Assembly (NCBI GenBank): GCA_030015575.1
Contig: JASDDO010000006.1
Location: forward strand, 324,494,361-324,558,360
DNA length: 64,000 nt
Direction of reading: 5' to 3'
From: Agapanthus africanus
Taxonomy: Eukaryota; Streptophyta; Magnoliopsida; Asparagales; Amaryllidaceae
The notes under the pieces are model-generated. The model saw only the letters and a program-made list of their open reading frames with translations, searched no databases and was not told where the DNA came from. The stretch's first letter is position 1, and every line of letters starts with the position of its first letter. Below, one piece after another: positions 33,177 through 46,300 of the stretch. The position numbers and the translations under genes are program-made.

Positions 33177-33844
33177 ATGGCGCTTCTGTTCCAAGACATG
33201 GTTGGGATGATAATCCAGCCGGAACCTCCAGCCGAAGACCCTCCGATAATCATCGAAGACGACAGAGGGAAAACGTCAAACCCTCCTCCGGCTGTCTCAG
33301 CAGCGCAAGAAGAGACAATTTCCAAGGCTGCCCTCGATGACTACATAGCTCAACAAATACGAGCTCATCAAGCGAGTGAAGCGGCAGGCCAAGTCGTCAG
33401 AACTGGGCGACCTTATCCAGGTTGGTACGATCAAATCAAATACCCGCTAGGATATACGATCCCTAAGTTCCATGTGTATAAAGGGATGGGCAATTCACAC
33501 CAGCACGTTGCTCAATTCAGAGCTTTATGCGGTAATACTGGAGACGATGACAAACTGCTGCTTCGTCATTTTGTTGGCAGCATGTCGGAGACGGCATTTG
33601 AATGGTACTCCGAGCTCCTAAATGATTCTGTCAAAACATTCACGGAGATGGAATTACTATTCACACAGCGGTTCGCAAGCGCAAGCGAGTGCACCCCAAT
33701 CACAACATTAATCAATGCCAAAGTGAAGGTAGGAGAGACCTGGGTTCAATACGCAATTCGGTGGTGGAACCTATGGTCAAATTGCGAACAACGCATTGAA
33801 GAAGCTTCTGCCGTGGGCTTGTTCATGGGGACCCTTGATCCTCA
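33177..33844 (+). pseudogene. Element F gag, capsid-like core, 5' piece
   Basis: Typical plant Gypsy Gag: YPLGYTIPKFHVYKGMGN, HVAQFRALCGN, LLLRHFVGSMSETAFEWY, FTEMELLFTQRF and a conserved helix ending VGLFMGTL. This part forms the virus-like particle. It is cut at 33844 by a solo LTR and continues at 36076. The next 79 bases of open frame, to 33923, are LTR, not gag. Subtracting the LTR and one target-site copy keeps the frame, so the insertion caused the break and no shift accompanied it. Confidence 0.9.
33840..33844. other. Target-site duplication of solo LTR, left copy
   Basis: CCTCA, repeated at 36071-36075. Confidence 0.93.
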
Positions 33845-36070
33845 TGTTGGGATACCTACAACGGCAGCAAAGTTTTGGGTGGCATCACACATGCCAAGTT
33901 TAAATTTTTTCCATTCTAGATAACCCATACACAAGATCTTTAACTAGAGAATCAAATAAAACATCGAAGCAAACAACTTTACTTCTAAGAGTTTGGGATT
34001 ACAACCTTTATAGTCCGTTCCTTCGCTTCATAAGCTCCGTTTTGAGGTTCCTTCGCTGCGATCATCATGAACCCAGACTCTAGAGAGGCTCCATGAGGTG
34101 AATGAGGTATCTTGCTTGAAGTCTTCCTTTTCGAAGATGATCTACCTTGAAGAATTTCAAACTCAAGCTCTCACTTCTCTAATGAAGTATTAGTGAAGTG
34201 AATACCCTAATCTAAGTGGCTAGAATAGATGAGGATGATGAAGTAGGAATTTTGCTCTCTTTTGTTTTCAATTTCTCACTTTTAAATCACCACAAAACAA
34301 AACGCTAGAAAGCTTTTTCAAGAGGAAGAAGAAGAAGAAATCCTTTTGTGATGAATAATGAATTGTTGTGAGGTTAGAATTGCAACCATGGATTAAAGAT
34401 GATATCCTTAACCCTTGTAGAAACTTAACCATTTGCTATGGTTAGAGTTAGGTCAACAAATATCTTAAGGAAGACAAAAATGGTGGACAAAGTCAAAGAA
34501 GCCTACAAGCTTCCATCAAAATATCAACCATGGATAATTCCACCATTATTTGTATTTCCTTAATAATAATTATAAACCCTAATCCAAACCTAACATGGTT
34601 CAAGTCTCATAAACCCTAGTTGTAATTTTAACCTAGCATGTTACAATATTATATATCACATATATAATATATAATGTAACAAAAGAAAATAATACAATTA
34701 ACATATATCGCATATACATCAATGTATTATCCAAGTGAGAAAAAGAATCAATAAAGAGAGCTTATATTAGTTAATGTAACGTAATATATCTCATATATAA
34801 TTATACATTAAATTATCGAATCAACATTTGATCCGATAACCCGGCTATATTACATATAACCGACTAATATAACATATACCATTTCATCGAAATAACACTT
34901 GATCCGATGACCCGGATATATCACATATACCCGGCCGATATCATATATCGCGAGAATAGAATACGGTATCTCATATCGTATTAGTCTCGGTCCCGCACAT
35001 ATCGCATATGTGCTCCTACTCCGTTTTGCCTGAGCAAGGAAACCTCTGTGTAGGACTCTAAAGAATCGTCAATACGCCGGCAGTAGGTGATGATCATATC
35101 AAACACCCACAAGCTGCAAGCGGTCAACTAAACGTAACAGCCACCCAGGTATTGAGCGATCAGAAGATCAACAAGCAAGCCTGTGCATTCTCCTGTGAAT
35201 CCAATCAGTAACACTACCGTACAGTCCGATCTCTTCGTCTGATATGTCGCATATCCAGTCTAGGGGTGGTAAACGTCAGACCCCAGTAACCGATAAGTCG
35301 TGTCGATGTGAGGCTCATAACACGTCGAGAAACTACTGATAACTCTTACCAGTAGCACTCCATATCAGCCCTGGCCAGGGACTTCCAGTTATAGCCAATC
35401 GAACACAGCACAACATCAACTTCCTATACCGGGAGAGACGAAACCCCTTCTATGGCTCATTGCCTCTATATGATTCGGGACTGTACCCAAAAGCCACCGT
35501 TTTGCACGCCCTCTTGGACGTGGTAAGGTGGAAATCAAAGTACAGTTGGAATCACACAAGACTCTATGATGATCTCGGGTCTACAGACTAACCTGTACCA
35601 GTGTCACCAGAGAACTGCTATCTGACGATAGGTATAAATCCATCTAGGAGTTCTCGGCGAGTCCGTTCAGTGTACCTAGTCTCCACTGAGCACCCGTACA
35701 CCATTTTTGATGTCAAACACCAATGGATATGGGTCAAGATGCGTATACGCTAGTCTACTCTGGTGTATCGATGCCCTGTCTCGATACACCCTCGACTAGG
35801 AACAGTTATAGGATGTACTCGTTGACTACCCTGGCCCTACTAGTATGATCTCATCATAGTCCCAGTAGTCAAGTACATATCTCAAAGGGCTTTATCAACA
35901 TGTGAGAGCAAGATAGTAAACCAATACAAGTCAACATGTTAAGACAAAGTACAACCAGATAACATACTATCATATCGAGCAAGAAAGTCCTCTCTATATA
36001 TATCCAAGCATCCACTATAATATACATCATATGTACAATAATGGCCTCTAGGGCATATACATAACTAACA
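33845..36070 (-). mobile_element. Solo LTR of the B family (2226 bp)
   Basis: Plus-strand view: TGTTGGGATACC to ATAACTAACA, bounded by CCTCA duplications. It aligns with the LTRs of element B (for example AGCACCCGTA near 35690 and CTAGGGCATA near 36050). No interior remains, so it arose by recombination between the two LTRs of a full element. It has the same orientation as B. No gene inside. Confidence 0.92.
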
Positions 36071-36075
36071 CCTCA

Positions 36076-38145
36076 AGCATCTATATCCCAATTCATGATG
36101 TTCTTCAAGTCAACCACCTTCCAGGCCTTGATTGATAAGCTGGCCCAAATGGACCAGATGAGCCATAGGCCGTCTTCTTAAAAAACGGATCTCCGAAATG
36201 AAAAGGGTAAAGGGAAAGAGACCTTCGTTGCTAACGCTCAACAACAACCGAGTGACCTGAAATCGGTTGCTCAGCAAAGCAACACACACCGATCCCTCGA
36301 AGAGAAATTGAGACGTCTTTACTCGTTTCCCCGAGATGAAACGAGAAGACTGTTCGAACTGGCAGTGCGCAACAGGCTCATCACTTTGCCGGATCTGAGA
36401 CGCCCACTGCAGCGTGGTGACGTCAACAATCCCAACTACTGCCCCTTCCACAGAGTAATGGGCCACCCAATCGAAGATTGCTACGTCTTCAAAAACTGGG
36501 TTGAAGACCAGTACCAACAAGGCAAGTTCGTGCTGTCCGAAAACTGGAAGGTGAACCCGCCACAGCAGCACGCTCCTAAAAAGGTGGACATGCTGGGGGC
36601 ATCATGCTCATTTGTAGAAGAAGCTCCTTGGGAAATTGTCCTTTTGGCTAAAACTAAAAGAATGCCGAAGGATCTTCGAGCATGCCCGGCGAATAGGTGG
36701 AAAAGCCTGCTGGAGCCTGAGATTATTGACGGGATGCTGAAACCACGCCCAACACCGAAAGATGGTAATGATGGGCAGAACACCTAGGTCAAGCCTTCAA
36801 AGTCTTTGAAGAAAAATAAGGAGGCCAAGAAGCCCGTGCAGCTTGACGACAAGCACACAGACCCGCAGAACTACATTGACTCGCTGGAGGAATACAACCA
36901 GAAAGCGTGGACCCCAATCACACTAGAAGAGTTTCTCAACCACATACTTGAGAACGGAAACAGTGACAATGACGAGGGAGACAACTCGTCAGAAGAACCC
37001 AAGGATTATGTGGCGAGTTGCCACATGATCTCTCATTCGTCAGTGAATGGCAAAGAAGCTCCCTCAGTGTTAGAAAATAATGCGGATAAGCTGGGGGCAG
37101 GACCGGCGTCAAAATCCCTGGAGCCGTCAGACGACTTGATTGACATGCTGCTAAACGAAGCCCTTCAAAAGTGCAAATCCGACTGAGAACGTGAAACGGG
37201 CATATACGAAGAGGCCAAGCATCGGCGTCAAGATGAGGAAGCTGTGGCAAGGAAGAGTCACAAAGTACTCCAACTGGATCGAAGCACACCCGTGGCAGAC
37301 AAAAGCAAGTTTAAGATAGGGAAACGGTTCGCCAAAACCCTGTCAATGGGAATGAAGCTGCCACCTTTCGAAGGAAATACTCCCGGGATTACGTGCCTTG
37401 ACGAAGCGGATGTACATCCGAAATACTGCTTATACCATTGAAGGGTTATACATCCTACCGAAGAGTGCAATTCTTCAAGAAGTGCTGGCAGGGATACGTT
37501 GCCCACCGACAACACTTTAAGCGAATGAAGCGCAAAGCCCATTGGGAACAGAGAAGCATGACAGATGAGCGTAAAGGAACAGCCGGTAACTGTCATATAG
37601 TTGATGCCATTTCGACAAAAGGGAAATCTCAAGTTCTTACCTTCGGGAGAGATTCTGACAAAGAAATAGCCCTTGGCCCTCTCTTCAAAGAATCCACCTC
37701 TGGAAAAAGAAGAAGAGGTGAAGAACTGTGAGAACGTTTAGCTGCGTAACCGTACGTTGCCTGAAAAGAATCTCGGACCCTCAAAGGTTCAGGTAAAAGA
37801 GACAAGGAGAAGGAAAAGTCCCTGAGGAGATTTCCCTTGATGATAGAGTCGTCGAAGAGCTCACAGCTAAGGCCTCGCCTAAGAAGAACAAGGTGGATTA
37901 CAATGTCCTGGCACACCTGACGATACCTCACAATTGAGCATTTTGGATGCCCTTCTCCTATCTAAAGAGATACGAGATTCTCTGATCAAGGCATTACAAG
38001 AGCCCGATCAGTTTCAAGCTTTTCTTGCAGAAGAAAAGATGAAGGACGGGCTGGAAGAAATTCACACAGCCGACATTACATTCGGTGATGAAGATCTCCT
38101 CCTCGGAATGTGCGAGCACAACCATCCGTTGTAAGTAACCGGGTA
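36076..38145 (+). pseudogene. Element F gag, 3' piece, to the gag-pol linker
   Basis: Continues the gag frame (frame 2) after the solo LTR. Visible parts: a basic stretch after a stop at 36179-36181, then LRRLYSFPRDETRRLFEL (36311 on) and a knuckle CPFHRVMGHPIEDC (C-x2-H-x4-H-x4-C, near 36440), typical of plant Tat Gag. Next come an acidic segment (36806-37186) and a second Cys/His-rich piece (CLYH, then a stop and shift near 37440). The last open piece, 37934-38134, is also frame 2. In-frame stops lie at 36179, 36785 and 37184. It reaches the target site of element B at 38146-38150, where the protease continues 25 kb away. Confidence 0.85.
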
Positions 38146-38150
38146 CTGCC
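38146..38150. other. Target-site duplication of element B, left copy
   Basis: CTGCC, repeated at 63048-63052. Confidence 0.93.
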
Positions 38151-39523
38151 TGTAGGGTTACCTAGCACGGCAGCAAGGTTTCGGGAGGCATCGTCCATGC
38201 CAAATTTTCATTTTGTCGTTCTAGCTAACCCTAAACATAGAATCGTTAACTAGAAATCGACGGAATAAAATGCAAACAACTTCGCATATGAAATGTGAGC
38301 AAGGAATACAAACTTTGTAGACTGGTCCTTCACTTCAATGGCTCCGTGTGGTAGTCCCTTCGCTGCGATCGTGAACTCCGGACTCTAGAGAGGCTCCCTT
38401 GAAGAAACGAACATGCTTGCTTCGAAGTTTTCGAGACCGAAGATGATCTACGTCGAGGAGACACTAACCCAAGCTATCTTTTCACTAATCATGGAATTAG
38501 TGAAGCAAACACCCTATACTAAATGGCAAGTAGTAGAGGATGATGAAGTAGGAATTTTGTTCACTTTAGATTTCATTTTCTCACTCATAATCATCACCAT
38601 TGAAAAAGATAGAAAGCTTTTGTCAAGAAGAAAAACAACAACAAGTGATGAAAATGAATTATTGTGTGAGGTTAGAAATGCAACCAAGGGTTAAGCATGT
38701 CATGCTCAACCCTTGTAGAAAGTTAATCATGGCCATGGGTTAAAGGGTTAGGTTAAATAAATATCCTAAGTTAGACAAAAGAGTGGACAAAGTCAAAGAT
38801 ACTTACAAGCTTCTACAAGCTTTCAACAAATATCAACCATGATAAAATCCACAATTTTGAATAACTTAATGATAAATATAAAGCCCTAATCTTAACCCTA
38901 GCATGGTTCAATCCTCATAAACCCTAGTTTTATTTTTAACCTAGCTTGATACATTTAACATATATCACATATACATCAATGTATCCAAAATGAGAAAAGA
39001 AATCTTAAGTTAGCTAATATTAGTTAATGTAATGTTATATATCAAATATATAATTATACAATAAATTATTAACAACTCTTGATTTAATAATCCGGCTCTA
39101 TTACATATAACCGACTAATATCATGTTTAAAAACTTATCGAATCAACACTTGATCCGATAACCCGGCTATATCGCATATAACCGACCAATGTCACAAATC
39201 ACAAATCTCATATCGTATCAATCTCGGTCCCGCACATATCACATATGTGCTCCTACTCCGTTTCGCTTGAGCCAGGAAAACCTCTGTGTAGGACTCTAAA
39301 GACTCGTCAATACGCCGGCAGTAGGTGATGATCATATCAAACACCACAAGCCGCAAGCGGTCTGCTAAACGTAACGGCCACCCGGGTATTGAGCGATCAA
39401 AAGATCAACAAGCAAGCCTGCTCGTACTCCTGCGAATCCAATCAATAACACTACCGTACAGTCCGGTCTCTTCGTCTGATATGTCGCATATCTCGTCTAG
39501 GGGTGGTAAATGTCAGACCCGAG
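38151..39523 (-). repeat. Element B 3' LTR, segment 1
   Basis: Begins TGTAGGGTTACCTAGC and matches 60879-62255. The frame 38413-38694 has a near-identical twin in the other LTR (61141-61422), which reflects LTR duplication; I see no domain in it. Confidence 0.9.
39519..39523. other. Target-site duplication of element E, left copy
   Basis: CCGAG, repeated at 51448-51452. The B LTR resumes immediately with TAACC, matching 62250 (CCCGAGTAAC). Confidence 0.93.
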
Positions 39524-42500
39524 TGTAGCGTTTTGAAAATCGTTTCGGTGAAATTTCGAAAAAATCGGTAAAATAAGGGGGTTTTCTGTAAAAAGTCAAA
39601 ATGCAAATATTTTATTATAAAAATTAAATATACATATTCTAGCTATGTAATTGCTATTATTTGGTGCTTATTGAGCCGCTGGTGAAATTTCAAATTTTCT
39701 GAAAAAAATATTATTTTATTATTATTTAAGCCGTCACTAATACATTTAATTAGGGAAAATTACAAATTGGAATGAGTTGAAACAAATTTTGTGCATCATA
39801 AAACATTAAATAAAATTTTAACATATGGTTTTTGCAACGAAATCATTTGCCAAAACGGTTTAGAAATTATCGAAGAAAAAAGGCTTTTTTTTAGCGTAAA
39901 TGGATGTTTGGGGTATTGTATTTATCATTTTTCACCACCCCACACCCGTGCCCACACCCACACACCCCCACTTACCCCTCCCCATGGCTGAATTCAGCAC
40001 CCACCATATCTTTTCCCCACTTGATTTTCAAGGAAAAAGAAATGAAAGAAAAGGAAAGAAAATGAGTGAAGTAGTTAGACTTTTGACTTTGTTTGACCTT
40101 GACTTTGCCCCACTTTCTCTACCTCCCTCTCTCTCCTCCCCCACTCCCATTTCTGGTCGAAATCCCTTCTCCATACAGCAGCAGCCCCCCTCCATTTTCC
40201 CCTCTCCTTTCTCTTCAAAACTTCATCAAAAATTGCTCAAAATCCATAAAAAAAAATCCCAAAACCCAAATCCGACTCCTACCCATTTTAGCTTAGCCCG
40301 TATAGCATGGATCCTTGTGAAAAGAGAGCATTTTGGGAGGCCATGGAGTCTTGTGGACCTTCATATATTTTTGGGTATAATTCTAAAACTTTTTGCTTAA
40401 ATTGTTACTTGTTTCTTAAAGCTAATTTAAATTAAGTGTTAACTTGGATATGTGAGTTTAATTGCAAGTTTTGGATTTCAAGTTAGGGTTTGTTATGGAA
40501 ATGAGTTGTGTTTGATTGTGCATGGTTTAGTGAAGTGGTTTAACATAATTAGTTTTGTAGAAAACTAATCTAGTTGTTAATTACAAGTTGTTACTTGAAA
40601 AATTGTGTTAATTTGCTAATTGCTTACTAGGTTTTTGAAATTTGTTAAATTCTTGGGATTAAAAATGTGATTAGGGTTTTCTTGGCTTCATTAACTTTAT
40701 TAAGTGTGGTTTAATGCTTTGGATCATGCAAATCTAAGCTAGATTGTAGTTTGTGCATTTTTGCTTTGAAATTGTTAAAAAAGGGTATTTTTGTAAACTA
40801 GAATATTAGGATTTTTGGAATTTAATGAGATTAAATTCCGGAAATTGTTTGTACGACTTATTTAAGATATTTAATAAGTATATTGGCCGCTACTTTCATT
40901 TAAACATCATGTTTTGTACAAAAACGGCGAATTGTGCTTGCTAGATTTTCGGAAAAATGACTTTTTAAGTGAAAATGGGGTTTTTGTGAGTTTTAACCTA
41001 GTTTATATTAAAATTAGTGTTCGTGAATGTGCAAATGAGTGTGATTGGATTTTTCTCGATGGTTTGACTTTTGTACATCGACATCAAGGGTTGGTTTTAC
41101 TATTCTTGCATGCGTGGGCGATAGGTTTGGACCTATGCGTGATACGCGTGCCGATTTGATTTTCGTATGCCGTTTCGATCTCGAATTTAGTTTTAATGTG
41201 ATATGGTGCGTTATGATATGTAGGTACCCCTACGTGGACTTCGAGACGACAAGCAAGCGCGTGGCGACGTCGGCACCGGCGAGCGAGGACCAGGTGAGTA
41301 GATTTATATCTACGGGGAGAAGTCGGGTGGATGGCGTATAGCACCCCCGCAGTCCGTGGTGGTGTATACGGATGCGTATACACACCAACAATTATTATAT
41401 GTTATTTGGGATTAATAACGATGCTTAGGATGGATATTGGTGTATTGGATTACTTTAGTGTTGCGAACCCTAGGGTAGTGTTACACACACACATACACAC
41501 ATACATACTTGCATACATTCCTATTGATATGTGCTCATGGGATTCTTTATAGTTATGTGTTCACATGGGTATGGGACTATGTGTTCACATACGGATTGAG
41601 GATGATACTTGGGATTGAGCTGAGTCGATGAGATTCGATTTGAGGCCGTGAGATCGGTGATATAGCAGGGTTCGTATCTTAGATACGACATGACGTTGTA
41701 GCGGGTCCTTGACGTAGTGTTTCACACACGTCCATGCATACGTAGGCGGTATCAGTATGGTACTAGACGTAGATCAGTACCCCGATCATGATATTTGATA
41801 AAGAGGATACCAGGTGAATAGTATGATGAATATGATATTGACCCGTACCCAGATTGGGATGCCGTACGACGGATTTACGTACGAGCTATATTGATGATTG
41901 ATCCGCACTCTTGACTTGGGATGCCTGATTATAGATATGGTATCGGATATGATATTATTGAGGCGAGATCACCGACTATACATATACAGGTATGTATATG
42001 TATCGACTCAGATGATAGGCGGTTTCCTTACCTGTAGTTCAGCTTGTAGTTCAGCCGTATAGTTTAGTGTAGTTGTTAGATTAGATTAGACTTCTTACCT
42101 ATTTCAAAAACTAACGAATCGTGGGCATTTTTAAAGACAGCTCAAGGGAATCTACGGATATTTCAAAAACGACGTATCTTTTCATAAAAAACACCGTAGC
42201 CCCTATTTTCAAAATCCCATGATTCGTGTTATTTCAAAAGGCACCATTTGTAGGACTTATATTAGATTATTGCAGATTAGTTATCGTTGTGTCTAGTATT
42301 CAGCTCCCGCACATTATTGCTGTTCGCTCTGCTTCGCATATTTATTTTGCTGCATATTCCATTATTGATATCATGCTGTTAGGACACCAGCACCATTACC
42401 GATGATGCGTATGTACCACGTACACCTACTTGCCGGCTCACACACATCTTCATCGGCAATTGCCATGTCACGTACACTTTAGAGAATATAATTGCTTGAC

Positions 42501-43982
42501 TTAGATTGTCAGCTAGTAGTGTTGACATGATATTAGTGTACTTCTCTTATATGCCATATTAGACATTGTAGTTATTACCTACTACTTCATGCATACTGTT
42601 ATTTAGTTGTTCATGCCTAATTCATTATCATTGACATATGCACTTGTGATGATTTCTTGAGATTTATGATATTTCTGGATTTCGGGGAAAGCCGCAAAAT
42701 TTACAACTTATGATCTTTTAAAATATAAAGTGTCGTCCACCATGAGTTTGCTGTGGTTTTGGAGATCCGTGTCGAGGAGTGGAGGAACCGTCACGGGTAC
42801 ATGGTGGGCCCGGTATGGTACCCCGGGGCAAGAGGAATGTGGTGTTGACGTTGAGCCTGGCTGGGGAGCACTACCTACCGGTGATATTACCCGACGCGTC
42901 GGATATCCGGAGGATACCGTCGTGGTCTTGAGATGGATGGTAGGGGCCGGTCTGGACTGACGGCGCCCTAGATATTGAGATTGAGACATTGATATTTCGA
43001 GACAGTGAGATTTATGTTTTGTGTCGATGCTAGACACTGTTGATACTGATTTTAATTATGAAACCTCAGTTTAAAATACGAAGGAAATCTCACTAATTTA
43101 TGAAAACAGTTTCTTCATTTACATGTATTCTGTTTTCATGCATTCATACCTCATTCATATGATATATTGCTACCTGAGGCACTGACACGGGCACATGAGT
43201 TTACACTCGGGTTAGATATTTACCCTAGCCATTGTTATAGGCTGCATGTTATATATATTTGAGGATATATTATGATCATTGACCTAGGATTGCGTTATTT
43301 ATGCGATTTCTGTGCGTAGATGTTTTTCTATTCACGAGTTGGCAACTCACCCCCGTTGTGCCCCAGTTTCTTGCAGGTTGCCGTACAGGTTCATTACGGC
43401 TTTGCGGGCTCAGTTTCATTCGGGTGACTTGCTAGTAGGTGGGTTTTTCTTGTATCGTACCCATCATATTACCTTGTATAATATTATTCCGTTGTATCTA
43501 GTAAATTCCATCAACCAAACATGTAGTTTTTTGAGATAGAGACCAGTGTTGTTTATTCTTTCGACCTTAGAGTTGCTCGTTATATTTCTGGTGGTTTTGA
43601 GTTCCCTTTTAAGTTTTTGATCCTCGCCGTTGGCGTTATATATTATATTGCTTGTGTGGTTGTGACCGTCGATTGACGAAGAGCTAGCTCCCGCTTGGGG
43701 ATGCCTTTTTCTTGATTTCGTATACTATTCATGTTGTATCCCGTTTGGGAGCCAGTATTTACAAAGGAGACTCTGCCGAAATTTTCAGTAAATTTTTGAT
43801 GTTTTTAAAAACCGCATAATTCGGCTTATGCTATTGAACTACTTGTTTTAAGTTGGTTTTTCCTGCACTCTACTACTTTTCTTGGTTTGGATTTCTGGGT
43901 TTTCGGTTTACTTAGATTACGTACGCCTCGAGACGTTCGTAGTTTAAGTGCCGGTCATGTTCCGTACTTTCGGGTCGTGACA
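39524..43982 (+). repeat. Element E 5' LTR
   Basis: TGTAGCGTTTTG to CGGGTCGTGACA. The frame 39900-40400 (166 codons) is present in both LTRs. It is Pro/Ser/Lys low-complexity text from a CT-rich tract and a poly-A run, so I do not call it a gene. Confidence 0.95.
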
Positions 43983-43986
43983 AAGT

Positions 43987-43998
43987 TGGTATCAGAGC
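43987..43998 (+). other. Element E primer-binding site, tRNA-iMet type
   Basis: TGGTATCAGAGC, four bases (AAGT) after the LTR end. Confidence 0.93.
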
Positions 43999-44779
43999 GT
44001 TAGGTTTTAACCTTCGGAGCGTAGGATGACCCTTGGTTGATGGAATAAGTGACTAAAGTAGAGTGACGTACCGTTGGTATGTTCCGCGGCATATTTACGA
44101 CACGCCACTCTACTTAAGAAGCCTTAGAATGTACATTTCCTTGTTCAGTATTATATTCCTTCCTGATCTAGCCTCATCGTTACCAGTTTGGTTTTGCTGC
44201 CATGATTTCGGGCAGGGAGAGATACGGCTAGAGTTGCGGTCAACAGGAGCTCGTCACAAACGAGGACTGACCAGGGCGTGATTCCGGCGACACCCAATTG
44301 CAGAGATGTGTCTTTTTACTGTGTTTCCGCGCCACGAGCGTTTGGCGGATCGCCTTTATGAGGTTACTCGGAGGTGCTGATCGACACTAGAGAATTGAGC
44401 CAATGATAGAGGCCAGTCAGGTTTTGATGACCGTTGGTGTGTTGCTTACTCCTGATGATTGAGGCACTGTTCAGCGTGCAGACGAGCGAGCCAGTTGTTG
44501 CTGCGAGCGACGAGATATCGCCCCATATATTGGAGCTATTGCGGGGCGAGTTGTACGAATAGATGATACAAGGTCGCTAGTCACCCGATGATGAATGACT
44601 AGGACAGGTGGTTCGTTCGCTTACCCCGATGCGAGGTCATCAGATAGATTGATTCCAGCTAGAGACGACTTCACGCGGAGACGTTGGGAGTCGACAGAGA
44701 CGATCGAATGTCAGAAACCTATTATTCCAAGTTTAAAGTAGTCGGAAAGACATGCAGGCAATTCTATGGTCCCTCTAGA

Positions 44780-45235
44780 AGAATGAAACCCTAACTCGAC
44801 TTAATGACCGTGTGAAAGCCTTTGAACCTTCGGGTTTGCGGCAGTTCCACGGCGCCATTAGTGAGGCTTGGGTTTTCCCTTCTACGGCTGGACCACCGAT
44901 GTTGTGGTAGATATATTCGATACTATTAAACTGTACCAAGATGTTGAGCTCTTGGGGGATTATGAGGTTTTGACGAATCGATCGAATGGTTCGACTTCAA
45001 TCGGATGCTAGGTGGTGAGATGCATTCTTGGGAGACTCCAGATACGAGGATAGCCGTTGGAGCTCAGTCCATGCAGCCGCGACGAGACGAGTCCAAAGAA
45101 GACGACATTAGAGAAAAGTGGAGTAAGAGGTTCGCACCAGATCTAGATGAGATGACGTTCCACTCCGTCGACATCAGAGATGCGATGCGCATGCCGAGGC
45201 AGAGTACTGGACTTACCTTCCAGAAGGAGTCGTGA
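44780..45235 (+). pseudogene. Degenerate gag-like remnant in element E
   Basis: It aligns with the minus strand of 19020-19400 (element C) and in part with 60110-60460 (element B leader). The piece 45005-45235 carries ETPDTRIAVGAQSMQPR, nearly the same as in C (ETPDMSIAVGAQSMQPR). No full Gag domain can be followed because stops interrupt it. Since C and E have both lost the frame, the copies moved without coding for Gag. Confidence 0.45.
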
Positions 45236-45849
45236 TGAGTATGCAGTCGTTCCAGAGCAAGATGCAGATATAGGAAAGGACGATGACTTCCGGACAGTTG
45301 GTAGAGACGAGACATGGAAGAGACCGTGAGCAGGATTCCTTCCAGGACACTGCTGCAATGATACTTGCACCCAGGATCAGATGTGTCACGTACATTCAGA
45401 GAGCCAGAGGCCGACGCCAGTGATATGCTGTCTTACGAGTGGTCGCGATGATTGACCAAGAGATGACCAGAGAAGTGCCAGAACGGAATCGTCCCCGTTA
45501 GCATACCTGATAGGGCCGATGAGCCGATGGACCGAAAGATCGGTAATTCATAGTAGAGACCTTGACCCAGGAGTGGTCATGGTTACGCACGCCAGCAGGA
45601 CAGAGTTCATGATCATCGACGAGACGTTCCACTAGTGACCGCGACAGTTGGCCGAGATTCTTAGAGGATGCGCTTGAGCAGTACTATTCCGCCATTATTG
45701 ATTACGATGTTTTGGGTGATTTATTCGTATGATTTGATTTTGATGATTGAGGATTTACGATCTTTGCACAGTGTTGCACTTGATATCGTTTTCGTTCTTT
45801 AGTTTCACATGTTTGTGATTTTACGGTTTTAAACAGTTGAGTTGGTTTT

Positions 45850-46300
45850 GTGCGTATGCATGCACACGATTTCGTTCCTGCACTCGGTATAGTTTATATA
45901 TGCTTGCAGTGCAGTGATACGCCTTTTGTGCACTTAGATGCACTGGACTTCGATTTTGATTGTGATACTCGATATTTGTTTTGTGCACCTTATGCACCTG
46001 ATTGCTTTTGCGCACGTTCGGCGCTTGATATTGGATTTCATGATTTCATGCACGATAGATGCACCTGATTTGGATTTTCGCGCATGTGGGGCGCATGTTT
46101 TGAAGGGTGATTTTGGTGCACACCAGAGGCACTAAATCGAGATTTTTTTTCGTGCATGTCAGATGCACCTGATTTTGCTGTCAGGCACACATGTTGCCTA
46201 CGACAGATGTTTCGTGCACACCTGATGCACTTAGATGTTGTTTCTGTGCGCATGTATGGCACATTCATGGATTTTGATTTCCGTGCGCACCAGACGCACG
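45850..46300 (+). repeat. Phased array of twelve short hairpins, element E
   Basis: Units: 45850-45864, 45928-45944, 45983-45997, 46010-46024, 46048-46064, 46080-46094, 46116-46132, 46152-46168, 46184-46198, 46214-46230, 46245-46263, 46282-46300. Arms are 4-6 bp with loops of 5-9 bases. The stem sequence changes but stays paired: GTGCA/TGCAC, GCGC/GCGC, GGCA/TGCC, TGTGC/GCACA, CGTGCG/CGCACG. From 46010 on, unit starts are 30-38 bases apart. The minus-strand frame 46038-46316 runs antisense through the array. Confidence 0.8.

Noticed and set aside
39900-40400. 166-codon frame, repeated at 47340-47840
   Set aside because: It is duplicated only because it is in the E LTRs; the text is low-complexity Pro/Ser/Lys from CT-rich and A-rich tracts, with no domain.
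42708-43037. 109-codon minus-strand frame, twin at 50182-50502
   Set aside because: Duplicated by the E LTRs; antisense to the element and no domain.
45850-46300. CRISPR-like look of evenly spaced repeats
   Set aside because: The units vary, there are no unique spacers between identical repeats, no cas genes are near, and the context is a plant retroelement.
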